A stretch of 64,000 nucleotides of DNA. Source: Candidatus Nitrotoga sp. LAW. Lineage in GTDB: Bacteria > Pseudomonadota > Gammaproteobacteria > Burkholderiales > Gallionellaceae. The notes beneath the pieces were generated by a model, which saw nothing but the letters and a program-made list of their open reading frames with translations, did no database searches and was not told the origin of the DNA. The stretch lies in assembly GCA_003402315.1 (NCBI GenBank), contig QFXI01000023.1:1-64000 (forward strand), given 5' to 3'. Position 1 is the stretch's first letter; every line of letters begins with the position of its first letter. This document shows positions 1 to 8,542 of this stretch, piece after piece. A program made the position numbers and the translations under genes.

Positions 1-196
1 CGCTATCAACGTGGAACATATCCCTGTAAACCTTCTCCCAGTCTCTATTCGGGTAAGACTTTAGAGGGTTGTCAACTACATACGGCTTCAGAAATGGTGA
101 AGCTGCAAAGGCGTTATTGGCCATTACAGCTAGTCCAGCGGTGGCGGACAGCTTTAGAAAGCTGCGCCTGCCAATGTTATTCTTAATTTCCATCAT
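1..196 (-). CDS. nxrA: Molybdopterin oxidoreductase alpha subunit, NxrA-like (N-terminus only, runs off the window)
   Basis: Reading leftwards from the ATG at 196 gives 65 codons with no stop. The start is preceded by a strong Shine-Dalgarno GGGGTGA about 5 nt upstream. The N-terminus has a twin-arginine motif (GRRSFLKL, about residues 9-16), a hydrophobic stretch and a likely cleavage site after NNAFA, so the product should be folded in the cytoplasm and exported by Tat. The mature start (NPLKSYPNRDWEKVYRD) resembles, as I remember them, NxrA subunits of periplasmic nitrite oxidoreductases in the type II DMSO-reductase family, which oxidise nitrite to nitrate at a bis-MGD molybdenum site. 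The catalytic residues lie outside the window, so a related nitrate, selenate or chlorate reductase is not excluded. Degenerate insertion sequences begin about 390 bp upstream. Confidence 0.6.
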   Translation of the reverse strand, partial: MMEIKNNIGRRSFLKLSATAGLAVMANNAFAASPFLKPYVVDNPLKSYPNRDWEKVYRDMFHVDS

Positions 197-407
197 TTAG
201 TCACCCCTATGTTAATTTAAATTAAATTATTTTCTCGGCTTTTGTTAAGGCATCAATCCGAGTAATTTTCATTTACCACTTTAAGTTAAAACAAAAAACA
301 ACAATCATCCATGCCGCAAAAACTAATTCTTCGGTATATGCCACATCAGTCACACCCTAAATATATGGATTTTTATAATGACAAAAATCGGGTAGTGAAT
401 GATCGCG

Positions 408-448
408 AATCTACGCGGATAAAATAAAGTCGGTTTGATATAGATCAA
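408..448 (-). promoter_or_regulatory. FNR/CRP-family box with a possible class II -10 element upstream of the nxrA-like gene
   Basis: Positions 435-448 are a perfect FNR-type palindrome, TTGAT-N4-ATCAA. On the minus strand a -10-like hexamer TAGATT (408-413) lies at almost exactly the distance expected for a class II FNR site centred near -41.5. Transcription would then begin near 401, giving a leader of about 205 nt before the ATG at 196. The rest of 197-567 is AT-rich with no gene. Seen: the palindrome and spacing. Inferred: control of the nxrA-like gene by an oxygen- or nitrogen-oxide-responsive FNR/DNR regulator. Confidence 0.5.
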
Positions 449-648
449 GCTTATGCCATTTTTTGGCTCGCTTATCTAGCCTGAAGATTCATAAATCGAC
501 ACACACATCGCTGATTTTTAAAAAGCCATAAACCCTAAAATAGAGATCCTGATCTTTTGTCCATGGCATGAACTCGAGTCATCATTGTAGTGGTCTAATC
601 AAAACGGACACCTCGATAGGATTATTATTCACCTGGAGAGGAGCAGCA

Positions 649-867
649 ATGACAAAACAACGCCAGCATTACGAAACCGCTTTCAAACTCGAAGTAGCCC
701 GCATGGTAGTAGATCAAGGATTGAGCGTCGCGCAAATTGTCAAAGACATGAATATTGGCCGCACGGCGATCAATCGTTGGATTCAGCAATACCGCGTGGA
801 ATAGCAAGGCAAGTCGGGGATTGGCAAACCGCTCACCGCCGAACTGCAACGCATTCGTCAATTATAG
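649..867 (+). pseudogene. IS3-family transposase OrfA remnant
   Basis: Translation from 649 gives a helix-turn-helix protein typical of IS3 OrfA (FKLEVARMVVDQGLSVAQI, then GRTAINRWIQQY). It is stopped by TAG at 802-804 and, after reading through, by a second stop at 865-867. A likely left terminal repeat (TGGTCTAATCAAAACGGACA) begins near 591, and a good Shine-Dalgarno (GGAGAGGAG) precedes the ATG. No matching orfB follows, because an IS630-type transposase begins about 50 bp later. Non-functional. Confidence 0.7.
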
Positions 868-913
868 ATTCGGCACGATGAAGATTGAACTTTTATCGTA
901 TCGCATCAGTTTG

Positions 914-1956
914 ATGTGTATGGATAAAGAAGATGCTAGATTTCAAACATTGGAGCAGTTGCACGAGCGGCGCAAGCAGGTCGTGCGATTGCATCGCAAA
1001 AAGATTGGCGTGATGCGTATAGTTGAGTTGAATGGGCTCTCCTACCCGGCCGTGCGCGGCGTCATTGACCGGTAGAGCGGGATGGGGCGGCAACGATCAA
1101 GCTCACGCTACGCGGCAGGCAAGGTGGCGACGGTCGCCACCTGACTGGCGAGCAAGAGCGCCTGGTCAGGCAAATTATCTGCGACAAACGGCCTGAACAA
1201 TTGAAGATGGAATTTGCATTGTGGAACCGTACCGCTGTCATGCAGCTGATTGAGCGTGAATGTGGAATCAGGCTGTCGGTGCGGGGAGTTGGCAACTACC
1301 TCAAACGTTGGGGATTTACTCCACAAAAGCCGATCAAGAAGGCTTATGAGCAACGCCCGGAGGCAGTGAAGAATTGGCTGGATAACGAATATCCGGCAAT
1401 CGGGCAGCGTGCCAAGGCCGAGGGTGCTGAGATTCATTGGGGCGACGAGACGACGGTGGTGAACACAGATGTGTGTGGCCGTAGCTAAGCGCCGGCTGGC
1501 AAAACACCGGTGACCTTCGCGGTTGGCGGCACACGCCAAAAGTTGTCGATGATCGCCACCGTTACCAATCAGGGTAAGACACGCTGGATAATTATTGATG
1601 AGGCCTTCAACTCGGACAAACTAATTAAGTTCCTAGAAGCGCTGACCCAAGATGCGGCGAAGAAAGTGTTTCTGATTCTCGATAATTTGCGTGTCCATCA
1701 CAGCAAACCAGTCAAGAAATGGGTGGAGGAGCATAAAAACAAAATCGAGTTGTTCTATCTGCCCAGCTACAGCCCTGAGCTAAACCCGGAAGAGAGGCTT
1801 AACGCCGACTTGAAGTACGCCATTTATTCAAAGGTTCCGGTACGCAGCAAGGACAAGCTGAAAGCCGCAACAACCGAACATATGCAAACATTGGAAAAAT
1901 CACCCGCGCGTGTCAAAAAATACTTTCAGGATGCTCGCGTGAAATATGCAGCATGA
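914..1956 (+). pseudogene. IS630-family transposase, frameshifted and interrupted
   Basis: The reading runs in frame 2 to a stop near 1075 (LHERRKQVVRLHRKKIGVMR, a helix-turn-helix region), then continues in frame 1 from about 1080. An in-frame TAA at 1486-1488 breaks it again before a last open stretch 1510-1956. The DDE-type catalytic block is still readable: WGDET, then LILDNLRVHHSK, then PELNPEERLNADLK. One frameshift plus one stop make it inactive, although all three acidic positions remain, so the damage is fairly recent. It lies immediately downstream of the broken IS3 orfA. Confidence 0.85.
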
Positions 1957-1964
1957 AAACTTCA

Positions 1965-2122
1965 AACTTCAGCTGGCCGGATCAATTAAGGCCGCTGTGT
2001 TCGACGATTTACATCACCGGCATCCCCTTCCGGTACATGCGAATAACTTGCTTGCGCCTTTCGTGAAGCGCCTCCCTTGTTTACCTCCTTGCGTCTTTTT
2101 TTCCAGGCACAATGAGACTCAT
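1965..2122 (-). pseudogene. Second IS630 transposase N-terminal fragment, inverted
   Basis: Minus-strand translation from the ATG at 2122 gives KKDARR, a stop, then ALHERRKQVIRMYRKGMPVM, a stop and IVEHSGL. This matches the N-terminus of the IS630 transposase at 914-1075 (LHERRKQVVRLHRKKIGVMRIVELNGL) but in the opposite orientation and diverged. It is therefore a separate, older copy, cut off by the end of the first one. Confidence 0.65.
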
Positions 2123-2508
2123 CAATACTCAGCAAGGTTCATGGATAATTCGTGCCGAGTCTATAGTTAACAGATTTCAATGTCGCACAGACTCTCATGG
2201 TAAGCCAACTGTGCGAAGGGCATGGTGCAAAATTGCTCGGTATGCAGTTCGAATTGCACACACCGGAATCGCCGCCATAATACACCACGATCCATGCAAA
2301 GCTGGTCCACGATACGAACTCCATAATTTTACACGAGCAACGTCCTGCCTAAATTCATAGCTTACCCCCAGAAAAATCAATTTCTGGAAGTTACTCAAAC
2401 CTGAATGTGCGAGATTCAATTTCAAATCGGTACCAAATAATTTGCTCTGCAGCCCTCATTGAGGTTGGACTTCACACTACAATCCCTAATTAAACAGACA
2501 TTACTGAG
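2123..2508. other. Stretch without a recognisable gene upstream of rpoH
   Basis: About 390 bp with only short unsupported open frames on both strands. I saw no Shine-Dalgarno-led frame, no protein family similarity and no clear repeat. It lies between the inverted IS630 fragment and the rpoH promoter and is probably decayed sequence. Confidence 0.4.
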
Positions 2509-2537
2509 TTGAGATTACAGAGCAAATTTGTTGTAAT
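2509..2537 (+). promoter_or_regulatory. Sigma70-type promoter of rpoH
   Basis: TTGAGA (2509-2514), a spacer of exactly 17 nt and TGTAAT (2532-2537) match the sigma70 consensus at 5 of 6 positions in each hexamer. Transcription would start near 2544, placing the CIRCE element (2578-2604) in the untranslated leader about 90 nt ahead of the rpoH ATG. Confidence 0.6.
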
Positions 2538-2577
2538 CAGGAATCCGGGCTGTCGCTCGCCCATTTAATTTAGCGAT

Positions 2578-2604
2578 TTGGCACTCGGGAGCATTGAGTG
2601 CTAA
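2578..2604 (+). promoter_or_regulatory. CIRCE element (HrcA operator) in the rpoH leader
   Basis: TTGGCACTC, nine bases, GAGTGCTAA. The CIRCE consensus is TTAGCACTC-N9-GAGTGCTAA, so only one base differs and the 9-nt spacing is exact. HrcA is the repressor known to bind CIRCE. The site lies between the promoter and the start codon, where binding would block transcription. This implies that the heat-shock sigma factor is itself repressed by HrcA. Confidence 0.85.
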
Positions 2605-2631
2605 AATTTGCGATTTGGAGGAATATGATTT

Positions 2632-3492
2632 ATGAATCACACTTTGTCGTTGCCGACCCCCTCGGCTGGAGGTAGCCTAGATCGATATATACAAGCGGTG
2701 AATCGTTTCCCATTGCTTACTCAAGATGAGGAGCTAAGTTTGGCAACCCGCTTCAGTCGCGATAACGACTTGGACTCAGCACGCCAGCTTATCGTCTCAC
2801 ACCTACGCGTAGTAGTCAGCGTGGCACGCGGCTATGCTGGTTATGGCCTACCGCAAGCGGACTTAATTCAAGAAGGCAATATTGGCCTGATGAAAGCGGT
2901 CAAACGCTACGATCCAAATCATGGTGTGCGGTTGGTATCGTTCGCACTGCACTGGATACGCGCCGAGATGCACGAATATATTCTGCGCAACTGGCGCCTT
3001 GTCAAGATTGCAACTACGAAAGCTCAACGCAAGTTATTCTTCAATTTGCGTAGCATGAAGCAAGGGTTGGAATCACTCAAACCGCAAGAAGCTAATTTAA
3101 TAGGGCAACAGCTAAAAGTCAGTACTAAAGAGGTCTTAGAAATGGAAGCCCGTTTCAACGGCCACGAAGTGGCGCTAGAACCGGTTACAAACGACGAAGA
3201 CGACAATAACTATACACCTATCGCCTATTTAGCATCTGCTGTGGATAACGAGCCATCTTGCGTCCTTGAACAAAAGCAACTCGAAATACAGCAAAGCACG
3301 GGCTTAACACGCGCAATAGCAAGCTTAGATGAGCGCAGCCGTCGCATCATTGAAGCTCGTTGGCTTCGCGAAAGCAACACCGTTACACTACACGACCTCG
3401 CAAATGAGTTTGGCGTGTCAGCCGAACGCATACGCCAAATCGAGCAGAAAGCTATGGCAAAAATGCAAGTAACAATGCTGTCCGCCAGTTAA
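2632..3492 (+). CDS. rpoH: RNA polymerase sigma-32 (heat-shock) factor
   Basis: A 286-residue sigma70-family factor of the usual RpoH length. Region 1.2/2 is typical (about residues 17-120: LDRYIQAVNRFPLLTQDEE, DLIQEGNIGLMKAVKRYDP, FALHWIRAEMHEYILRNWRLVKI). The RpoH-specific box QRKLFFNLR lies near residue 132. Region 4 ends the protein (LDERSRRIIEARWL, LANEFGVSAERIRQIEQKAM). It directs core polymerase to heat-shock promoters. The ATG is preceded by GGAGGA 10 nt upstream; an ATG at 2625 in another frame is not used. Single-gene unit with its own sigma70-like promoter and a CIRCE site, flanked on both sides by dead insertion sequences. Confidence 0.95.
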   Translation: MNHTLSLPTPSAGGSLDRYIQAVNRFPLLTQDEELSLATRFSRDNDLDSARQLIVSHLRVVVSVARGYAGYGLPQADLIQEGNIGLMKAVKRYDPNHGVRLVSFALHWIRAEMHEYILRNWRLVKIATTKAQRKLFFNLRSMKQGLESLKPQEANLIGQQLKVSTKEVLEMEARFNGHEVALEPVTNDEDDNNYTPIAYLASAVDNEPSCVLEQKQLEIQQSTGLTRAIASLDERSRRIIEARWLRESNTVTLHDLANEFGVSAERIRQIEQKAMAKMQVTMLSAS

Positions 3493-3664
3493 CTATTTAC
3501 ATGAACGCCCACTTTATACCAAGCTTTCAATCGATTGCTTTAAGGGTAGATTTTGACGCCAATCTAACAACGACTAAGCAAACCTGTTTGTACCGGTTAA
3601 ATTTTGACTAGATGATCTGCAAATCCTGCTTAATATTTAAGCAAGTGCGCTTAATAACCAACCA

Positions 3665-3990
3665 CAACACCTTGGGGAAGTAAAGGTGTTGAATGGAAAA
3701 ATCAAGCAAGCATTACAAACAGCTGAACGCTGAAAGGCGTGTGACAATTATGCTGGTAAAACGAGAAGGAACTGAACTGAGAGGGAAATTGGGCGATTCT
3801 TGAAACACCCTCCCAACACCATTCAAACGAGATTGCACGAGACTGTGGATGTGAGTCTGGCTACATTGCCTCCACAGCTGGTGAGCAAGCACATCGTCTG
3901 CGAATCAAACCCCGTAGAACACCGAAATTCGTAGTAGGTAACCTACTACTTAAAGTTGTGAAGGAACATCCCAAAAAGAAACCTGATTAG
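3665..3990 (+). pseudogene. IS30-family transposase N-terminal fragment
   Basis: From the ATG at 3693 the translation begins MEKSSKHYKQLNAERRVTIM, resembling the IS30 helix-turn-helix. After a frameshift it continues ARDCGCESGYIASTAGEQAH and RRTPKFVVGNLLLKVVKEHP, ending at TAG 3990. The catalytic DDE half is missing. A 9-bp inverted repeat (CAACACCTT 3665-3673, AAGGTGTTG 3683-3691) sits just before the ATG. The stretch 3493-3664 shows no gene, nor does 3991-4184. Confidence 0.6.
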
Positions 3991-4196
3991 TTACATACCT
4001 TTCAAGAAACACAACATATCCACCTGATTAGTTGAATGATTTTTAAGTTACTTAATTTATACACTAACAATACAATAAGTACCCCATTGAAAAAAAAGAG
4101 GTAACTCATGTCAGGTAGTATCAGGAATTTTGTGTGTCTGAAATCACGGTTAAATTTCACGGCATCCTCAAACTGAATCTACAGTGGAACCGTCCG

Positions 4197-5050
4197 TCAA
4201 GACAATAATGCATCGAGTTTAAGAGGGTAATCTTCTTCATGCAGCGGGACGACGCTGCCCCGGTTTTCGGTTTCATTTTTTGTGTCTATTTCTGGGTAAG
4301 TTTTTTCTTTCTCACTGTATTTGTCTACAACCCTTGCGCCGCCGCCCCTTGCAGTACGGTATACATGATCCGGTGTTTTATAGCTCAGTGATTGGTGCGG
4401 TCTTTCCATGTTGTAATGCACGAAGTACACTACCAATCCCATCAGCAATTCAGACATCGTGGCATAGCCATTCAAATACACGTCTTCGTGTTTGACTGCG
4501 CCAGAGCCGCTCCACAAAAATGATATCCAGTGCCCTGCCACGCCCATCCATGCTGATGGCAATACCGTGACCCTTGTCGATCACGGCCACCAAGTACACG
4601 AACCCGCGCGCCAGGTGGATGTACGTGATGTCCGTACTCCATACCTGATTGGGGCGGATTACATTCACGCCTCTGAGCAGGTACGGATAAACCTTGTGCT
4701 GCGGGTGTGGGCGGCTGGTATTCAGCCCCGGTGCCATGCCGGCAAGTCCCATCATACCCATCAGCCTCTGCACCCACTTGCGGTTGATCTTGTGCCCCAA
4801 GCCACGCAGGTAAATCTTGATCTTGCGGCTGCCGTAAAACGAATGTCGGGTGTATTCGGCATCAATCAGCGCCAGTAACGTCAATTTCTGCGCATCTGGT
4901 TTTGCCGCCATTTGCGGCGCATAAACCGTGGAGTGGTTAACACCTGCCAGTCCGCATTGCCGGGTCAGCGCCAGTGGTTCGATGGTGCTGACCCATTGCT
5001 TACGCTTTTCTACTGGCTGATCCCAGACTTTTTTTGAGCCAGTCCAGCTC
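4197..5050 (-). pseudogene. IS3 OrfB transposase, internally deleted and frameshifted
   Basis: Minus-strand pieces give the OrfB N-terminal region (DAEYTRHSFYGSRKIKIYLR, VWSTDITYIHLARGFVYLVA). After VAVIDKG it jumps straight to HGIAISMDGRGRALD, which in intact relatives is about 40 residues further on, so the segment with the second catalytic Asp (the NTDQG region) is deleted. A frameshift near 4495 follows, then FVHYNMERPHQSLSYKTPDH to the stop at 4197. Non-functional. Confidence 0.8.
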
Positions 5051-5300
5051 CATCTTCAGTCGGCCAATCTCAGAATCCAGCCGTTCCGAACTGCAGACGG
5101 GTCGACAGGTTTCGGCCCGCACTTAGCATCAAACAGGCTGGATGCCTGGGCTTGTAGCTCCTTCTTCCACATCCCGACCTGCGTCGGATGCACCCCAAAC
5201 TCCTGGCCACAACGTTCACCGCCTTGATGCCACAGATCGCTTCGAGGGCGACCTTGGCCTTGAAATCACCTGTAAATATCTTGCGCTTCGCTTCACTCAT
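5045..5300 (-). pseudogene. IS3 OrfA, frameshifted
   Basis: The ATG at 5300 begins MSEAKRKIFTGDFKAKVALE, a standard IS3 OrfA helix-turn-helix start. A frameshift around 5200 puts the continuation (HPTQVGMWKKELQAQASSLF, then LADEDGAGL) in other frames. AGGAGCAGGTT precedes the start. It belongs with the damaged OrfB to its left. Confidence 0.75.
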
Positions 5301-5397
5301 AACCTGCTCCTCAATTACAGCAGGTTACCACCTTAATTTATTGTCTGAAAATTAGGAGCCACTATATCACGGTGGGCATCAATGCACGTCCTCACGA

Positions 5398-5740
5398 TTT
5401 CAATCGGCGGTCGAGCTCCGCCTGTGTGAAAAAACACTGGCCAGTCACAGAATTTCATTGGCTTTCTTGAGTTCGCGTACTTCACGTTCGAGCGCCTTGA
5501 TGCGCTCAGCTGCTACCGAGCTTGAGCCTGTTCACGATCTTCGCAGCAGCAAAACCAGGAAGGCAAGGTGGAATTGTGAATAGACTCTCAGACCGGCTCA
5601 CTGAACGCTATCGTACTCATGTTGACGTAACCATTTACGCAGTGTTTCAGGCGTGCAGCCGATTTTGCTAGCTATAGAAACGAGCGCCGCCCATCTAGAA
5701 TCTTATTCAGCGTGATGCTCGTTGACTATGCGAACAGCGT
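5398..5740 (-). pseudogene. Another IS3-type OrfA remnant
   Basis: Read from right to left: EHAVRIVNEHHAE, then WAALVSIASKIGCTPETLRK and WLRQHEYDSVQ, a divergent stretch of about 80 bp, then AERIKALEREVRELKKANEI and, after a frameshift, FFTQAELDRRLKS with a stop near 5398. This is an IS3 OrfA of a different subgroup from the element to its left. Its first codons run into the 9-bp tandem repeat at 5742. No orfB accompanies it. Confidence 0.65.
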
Positions 5741-5741
5741 G

Positions 5742-5810
5742 TTCGTGGGGTTCGTGGGGTTCGTGGGGTTCGTGGGGTTCGTGGGGTTCGTGGGGTTCGT
5801 GGGGTTCGGG
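5742..5810 (+). repeat. 9-bp tandem repeat, seven perfect copies
   Basis: The unit TTCGTGGGG is repeated seven times without error (5742-5804), followed by a degenerate eighth copy (TTCGGGG). The array abuts the 5' end of the IS3 OrfA remnant. On the minus strand it would translate as repeated Pro-Arg-Thr, but in a frame different from OrfA, so it is not part of a real protein. Likely slippage expansion in dead sequence. Confidence 0.9.
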
Positions 5811-5815
5811 GAAAA

Positions 5816-6375
5816 AGGGGGTAGGTTTTTCTATAGCTCCATTCGCTCAAGAGTTGGAGCCTCCATGAAATCCGGGGCGATTCACTGCTGATCATATTGA
5901 TTCTTACGCTGTATCATCAGCGTTGATGAATCGACCAAACTGTCACGTCTGCGCTTATCTACCGTACTAAAGACTCCTGGTATAGGTCGCAAGCATGCCA
6001 GTGATATTAACGCACGGTAATCCCGTGCGCCATTTAGTCATGAATTGAATGGGTAGACGAAATAATCATTGGCGATGCCCAGTTAGTTGACAGTATTCCT
6101 AAATTTGCTGTTATCGGTGTTTCTGGCACTTTATTTGGGAATGACCAACCTTGATAACAGCCCTGGTAAGGTTCAAAGCTCAAAAGCACCGGAACACGTC
6201 ACCCAACGGACTAAAGATACAATAATGAACGCTATAGGAAAATATATGAATATTTCTAATATCAAAGCACTACCCTAAAAAGAAAATTTCAAACATCAAC
6301 CTTAAAAGAATAACTGAGATACTACGATTTACTAGCTTCAGCTAGCCTTGATCCAACCAAAAAATAATAAGGGGC
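5816..6375. other. Gene-poor stretch between dead elements
   Basis: About 560 bp with no supportable gene. A 63-codon frame from a TTG at 6087 starts with one hydrophobic stretch but has no Shine-Dalgarno or known similarity. A plus-strand frame around 5930-6020 (TKLSRLRLSTVLKTPGIGRK) could be the tail of a transposase, but I cannot assign it. Confidence 0.35.
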
Positions 6376-7463
6376 GGATTCAACTTCAAAGTGCAACAGC
6401 TATGCTGGCTTAGTCTAGCGCACCTCCACCCCAAATAATATTTCATACGGTGATCTAAACCCCGGCACTTTGCGTGGCCGGTGGCTGAGCCGTTCTACCA
6501 CTCGCTGCACTTGCTCTTCGGTAACGTCAGTCAATTCCATACCTTTGGGGAAGTACTGCCGGAATAACCCATTGCCGTTCTCGTTCAGTCCTCGCTCCTA
6601 GGAACGATAGGGGTGCGCGAAATAGATCGAAGCCTGTAGTTCTGCTGCGATGCTTTCATGCCCCGCAAACTCTTTGCCGTTATCGAATGTGATAGTGTGG
6701 CATTTGTCTTTATGGGAACTCAGCAAACTCGTTGTCACAGCCGTTACACCCTCGGCATGTTTGCTGCGTATGTACCCCGCCAACACATAGCGCGACTTCC
6801 TATCAGCCAGTGAAACAGCCCACCTTTGTGATTCTTGCCGATGACTGTATCACCCTCCCAATCACCCATGCGCGTTGGTCAACGATTTCCGGACGTTCAT
6901 CAATGCTGACACGGTTCTTGATCATGCCTCGCCGTTCTTGCCCACTTGCATATCGCTTACGGTGTGGTTTCTGGCTGCGCAAATGCTGGTACAGGTCATT
7001 TCCATCCCATTTGTCTGCATAGATATGCGGTAGATCGCCTCATGGCTGATCTGCAATTCGCCTTCCAGCTCAAGCTGATTGGCGGGTTGAGCTGGAATGA
7101 GGTCTTCCCGGATCAACCTCTCGACTTCCGCCCAACTGTCCGATGAGAATTGCTTGCCATTGATACAGGTTTTCCGGCGCTCGTCTCGGAACGACTGCGC
7201 CTGTTATGGCCGCCAGCCACGCGCCCTTGTTACGCTTGAATTCCCGTGAAATCGTCGATTGGTCCACGCCCATCTTTTGGGCAATCTGGGTTTGATTCAA
7301 ACCCGCTTGTTTCAATATCCGTAAATCTGATATCGTTGCCCGCTGGTGAACTGCTTATATTTCTTCATCTGTGCTCCTTTTACTTGGTCGTTTAAGTGGC
7401 TCGACATTAACGTAGCTCGCCACCTAAATTCACTTACAAAAGTTGTACTTCAGAGTTGAATCC
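6376..7463 (-). mobile_element. Near full-length, inactive IS30-family element
   Basis: The termini form an imperfect inverted repeat: GGATTCAACTTCAAAGTGCA from 6376, and GGATTCAACTCTGAAGTACA read on the minus strand from 7463. Inside is one transposase on the minus strand from about 7366 to 6418. Recognisable parts are KKYKQFTSGQRYQI and LNQTQIAQKMGVDQSTISRE (helix-turn-helix), HTITFDNGKEFAGHE around the second catalytic Asp, and NHRPRKVPGFRSPYEILFGV at the C-terminus. A frameshift near 7315, several in the middle and a stop near 6600 inactivate it. Confidence 0.85.
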
Positions 7464-7533
7464 ACCAGGAATTAAACACGCAATGAATATAAACTACTTG
7501 GTAGACACACCGTAAGATACCTTTGCGGCAATT

Positions 7534-7938
7534 TTATTTTACTATTCTAAGCCTAGGCTTACCAGGAGGATCCGATTTATCAGGCGAAACAGCAGTACCA
7601 CTATCCATTAAAAGTGTTGGTATGGAGTCATTTCCCTGAAACATAAGTCCTTGCCCCGTTTCCTTAGCAAAAATTCCTTTCACTGCAACTATCGGCACTG
7701 CTAATCCATGTGTCACACCACCAAAGCGTCCACCACAAGTAATTTCCTCATTACCTATATGCAAATTACGTACCGCATCCACACTAAGGTTAATCACAAT
7801 TTCACCATCCTTAACATACCCGTTTGGGACTCGCGTTTGCTCATCTACTTTCACTGCCAAATAGGGGGTTAAAGCACTATCGGAACACCAGTCATAAATA
7901 GCACGTATTAAATATGGCTTTGTAGAAAAATCAGTCAT
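7534..7938 (-). CDS. sspB: ClpXP protease specificity-enhancing factor SspB
   Basis: A 134-residue protein with the SspB fold: TKPYLIRAIYDWCSDSALTP at the start, VPNGYVKDGEIVINLSVDAV, and GGVTHGLAVPIVAVKGIFAK. It ends in KPRLRIVK, the short ClpX-binding tail after a flexible linker. SspB delivers ssrA-tagged and other substrates to ClpXP. It overlaps the end of sspA by four bases and is the last gene of the ACIII-sspAB unit. The IS30 element ends 70 bp downstream. Confidence 0.93.
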   Translation of the reverse strand: MTDFSTKPYLIRAIYDWCSDSALTPYLAVKVDEQTRVPNGYVKDGEIVINLSVDAVRNLHIGNEEITCGGRFGGVTHGLAVPIVAVKGIFAKETGQGLMFQGNDSIPTLLMDSGTAVSPDKSDPPGKPRLRIVK

Positions 7939-8534
7939 TTTCGCATTACTTTCTCGGCTGCCGCCATCGCTTCAATATATGCTGGGCGCGAAAATAATCG
8001 TTCAGCATATTTCATAAGCGGCGCGGCCTCCTTGGTAAGTTGAATATCATAATATTCCAATCGCCATAGCAATGGAGCAATTGCCACGTCAAGCATAGAG
8101 TACTCATCATTCAGCATGAATTTTTGTTTGGCGAACACTGGGGCAATCTGAGTCAGGCTGTCGCGTACTAATTGGCGCGCTTTATCTGCGGTTTTTTGCA
8201 CACCACTTTCTAATGCGCCAATGTGACAGAACATCTCACTCTCGAAGCGATGTAAAAATAATCGCGCTCGTGCCCGCATCACCGGGTCGGCAGGCATCAA
8301 CTGCGGATGTGGAAAACGTTCATCAATATATTCATTAATAATATTAGACTCATACAGCACTAAGTCGCGCTCAACCAAGACTGGCACCATATTATATGGA
8401 TTCATAATAACGAGATCTTCAGGCTTATTGAACACGTCAACATCAATGATCTGAAAATCCATTCCTTTTTCATACAATACGATACGGCAGCGCTGGCTGA
8501 ACGGGTCTGTTGTTCCCGAGTAAAGCGTCATCAT
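7935..8534 (-). CDS. sspA: Stringent starvation protein A (GST-fold, RNA polymerase-associated)
   Basis: About 199 residues with an N-terminal thioredoxin/GST domain (MMTLYSGTTDPFSQRCRIVL, NMVPVLVERDLVLYESNIIN) and an all-helical C-terminal GST domain. SspA binds RNA polymerase during stress and starvation. I chose the ATG at 8534 because GGTGTGAG lies upstream at good spacing; a GTG at 8546 would add four residues. It follows actF almost without a gap. In many betaproteobacteria sspAB follow the bc1 genes petABC, which makes the ACIII genes here notable. Confidence 0.93.
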   Translation of the reverse strand: MMTLYSGTTDPFSQRCRIVLYEKGMDFQIIDVDVFNKPEDLVIMNPYNMVPVLVERDLVLYESNIINEYIDERFPHPQLMPADPVMRARARLFLHRFESEMFCHIGALESGVQKTADKARQLVRDSLTQIAPVFAKQKFMLNDEYSMLDVAIAPLLWRLEYYDIQLTKEAAPLMKYAERLFSRPAYIEAMAAAEKVMRK

Positions 8535-8542
8535 AGCGCGAC

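Larger units (their letters stand above)
4185..5361 (-). mobile_element. Degenerate IS3-family element
   Basis: Both ends are recognisable as imperfect inverted repeats. The left end reads TGGAACCGTCCGTCAAGACA from 4185. The right end, read on the minus strand from 5361, starts TGGCTCCTAATTTTCAGACA. Shared blocks are TGG, TCA and GACAATAA. Between them lie damaged orfA and orfB on the minus strand. I saw no clear target-site duplication. Confidence 0.75.

Noticed and set aside
5742-5810. CRISPR-like array
   Set aside because: The 9-bp units are contiguous with no spacers; it is a simple tandem repeat.
5707-5895. Minus-strand frame encoding repeated Pro-Arg-Thr
   Set aside because: It is only the 9-bp tandem repeat read in one frame, different from the OrfA frame beside it.
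6087-6278. 63-codon frame with one hydrophobic stretch
   Set aside because: TTG start, no Shine-Dalgarno, located among dead insertion sequences; not enough to call a gene.
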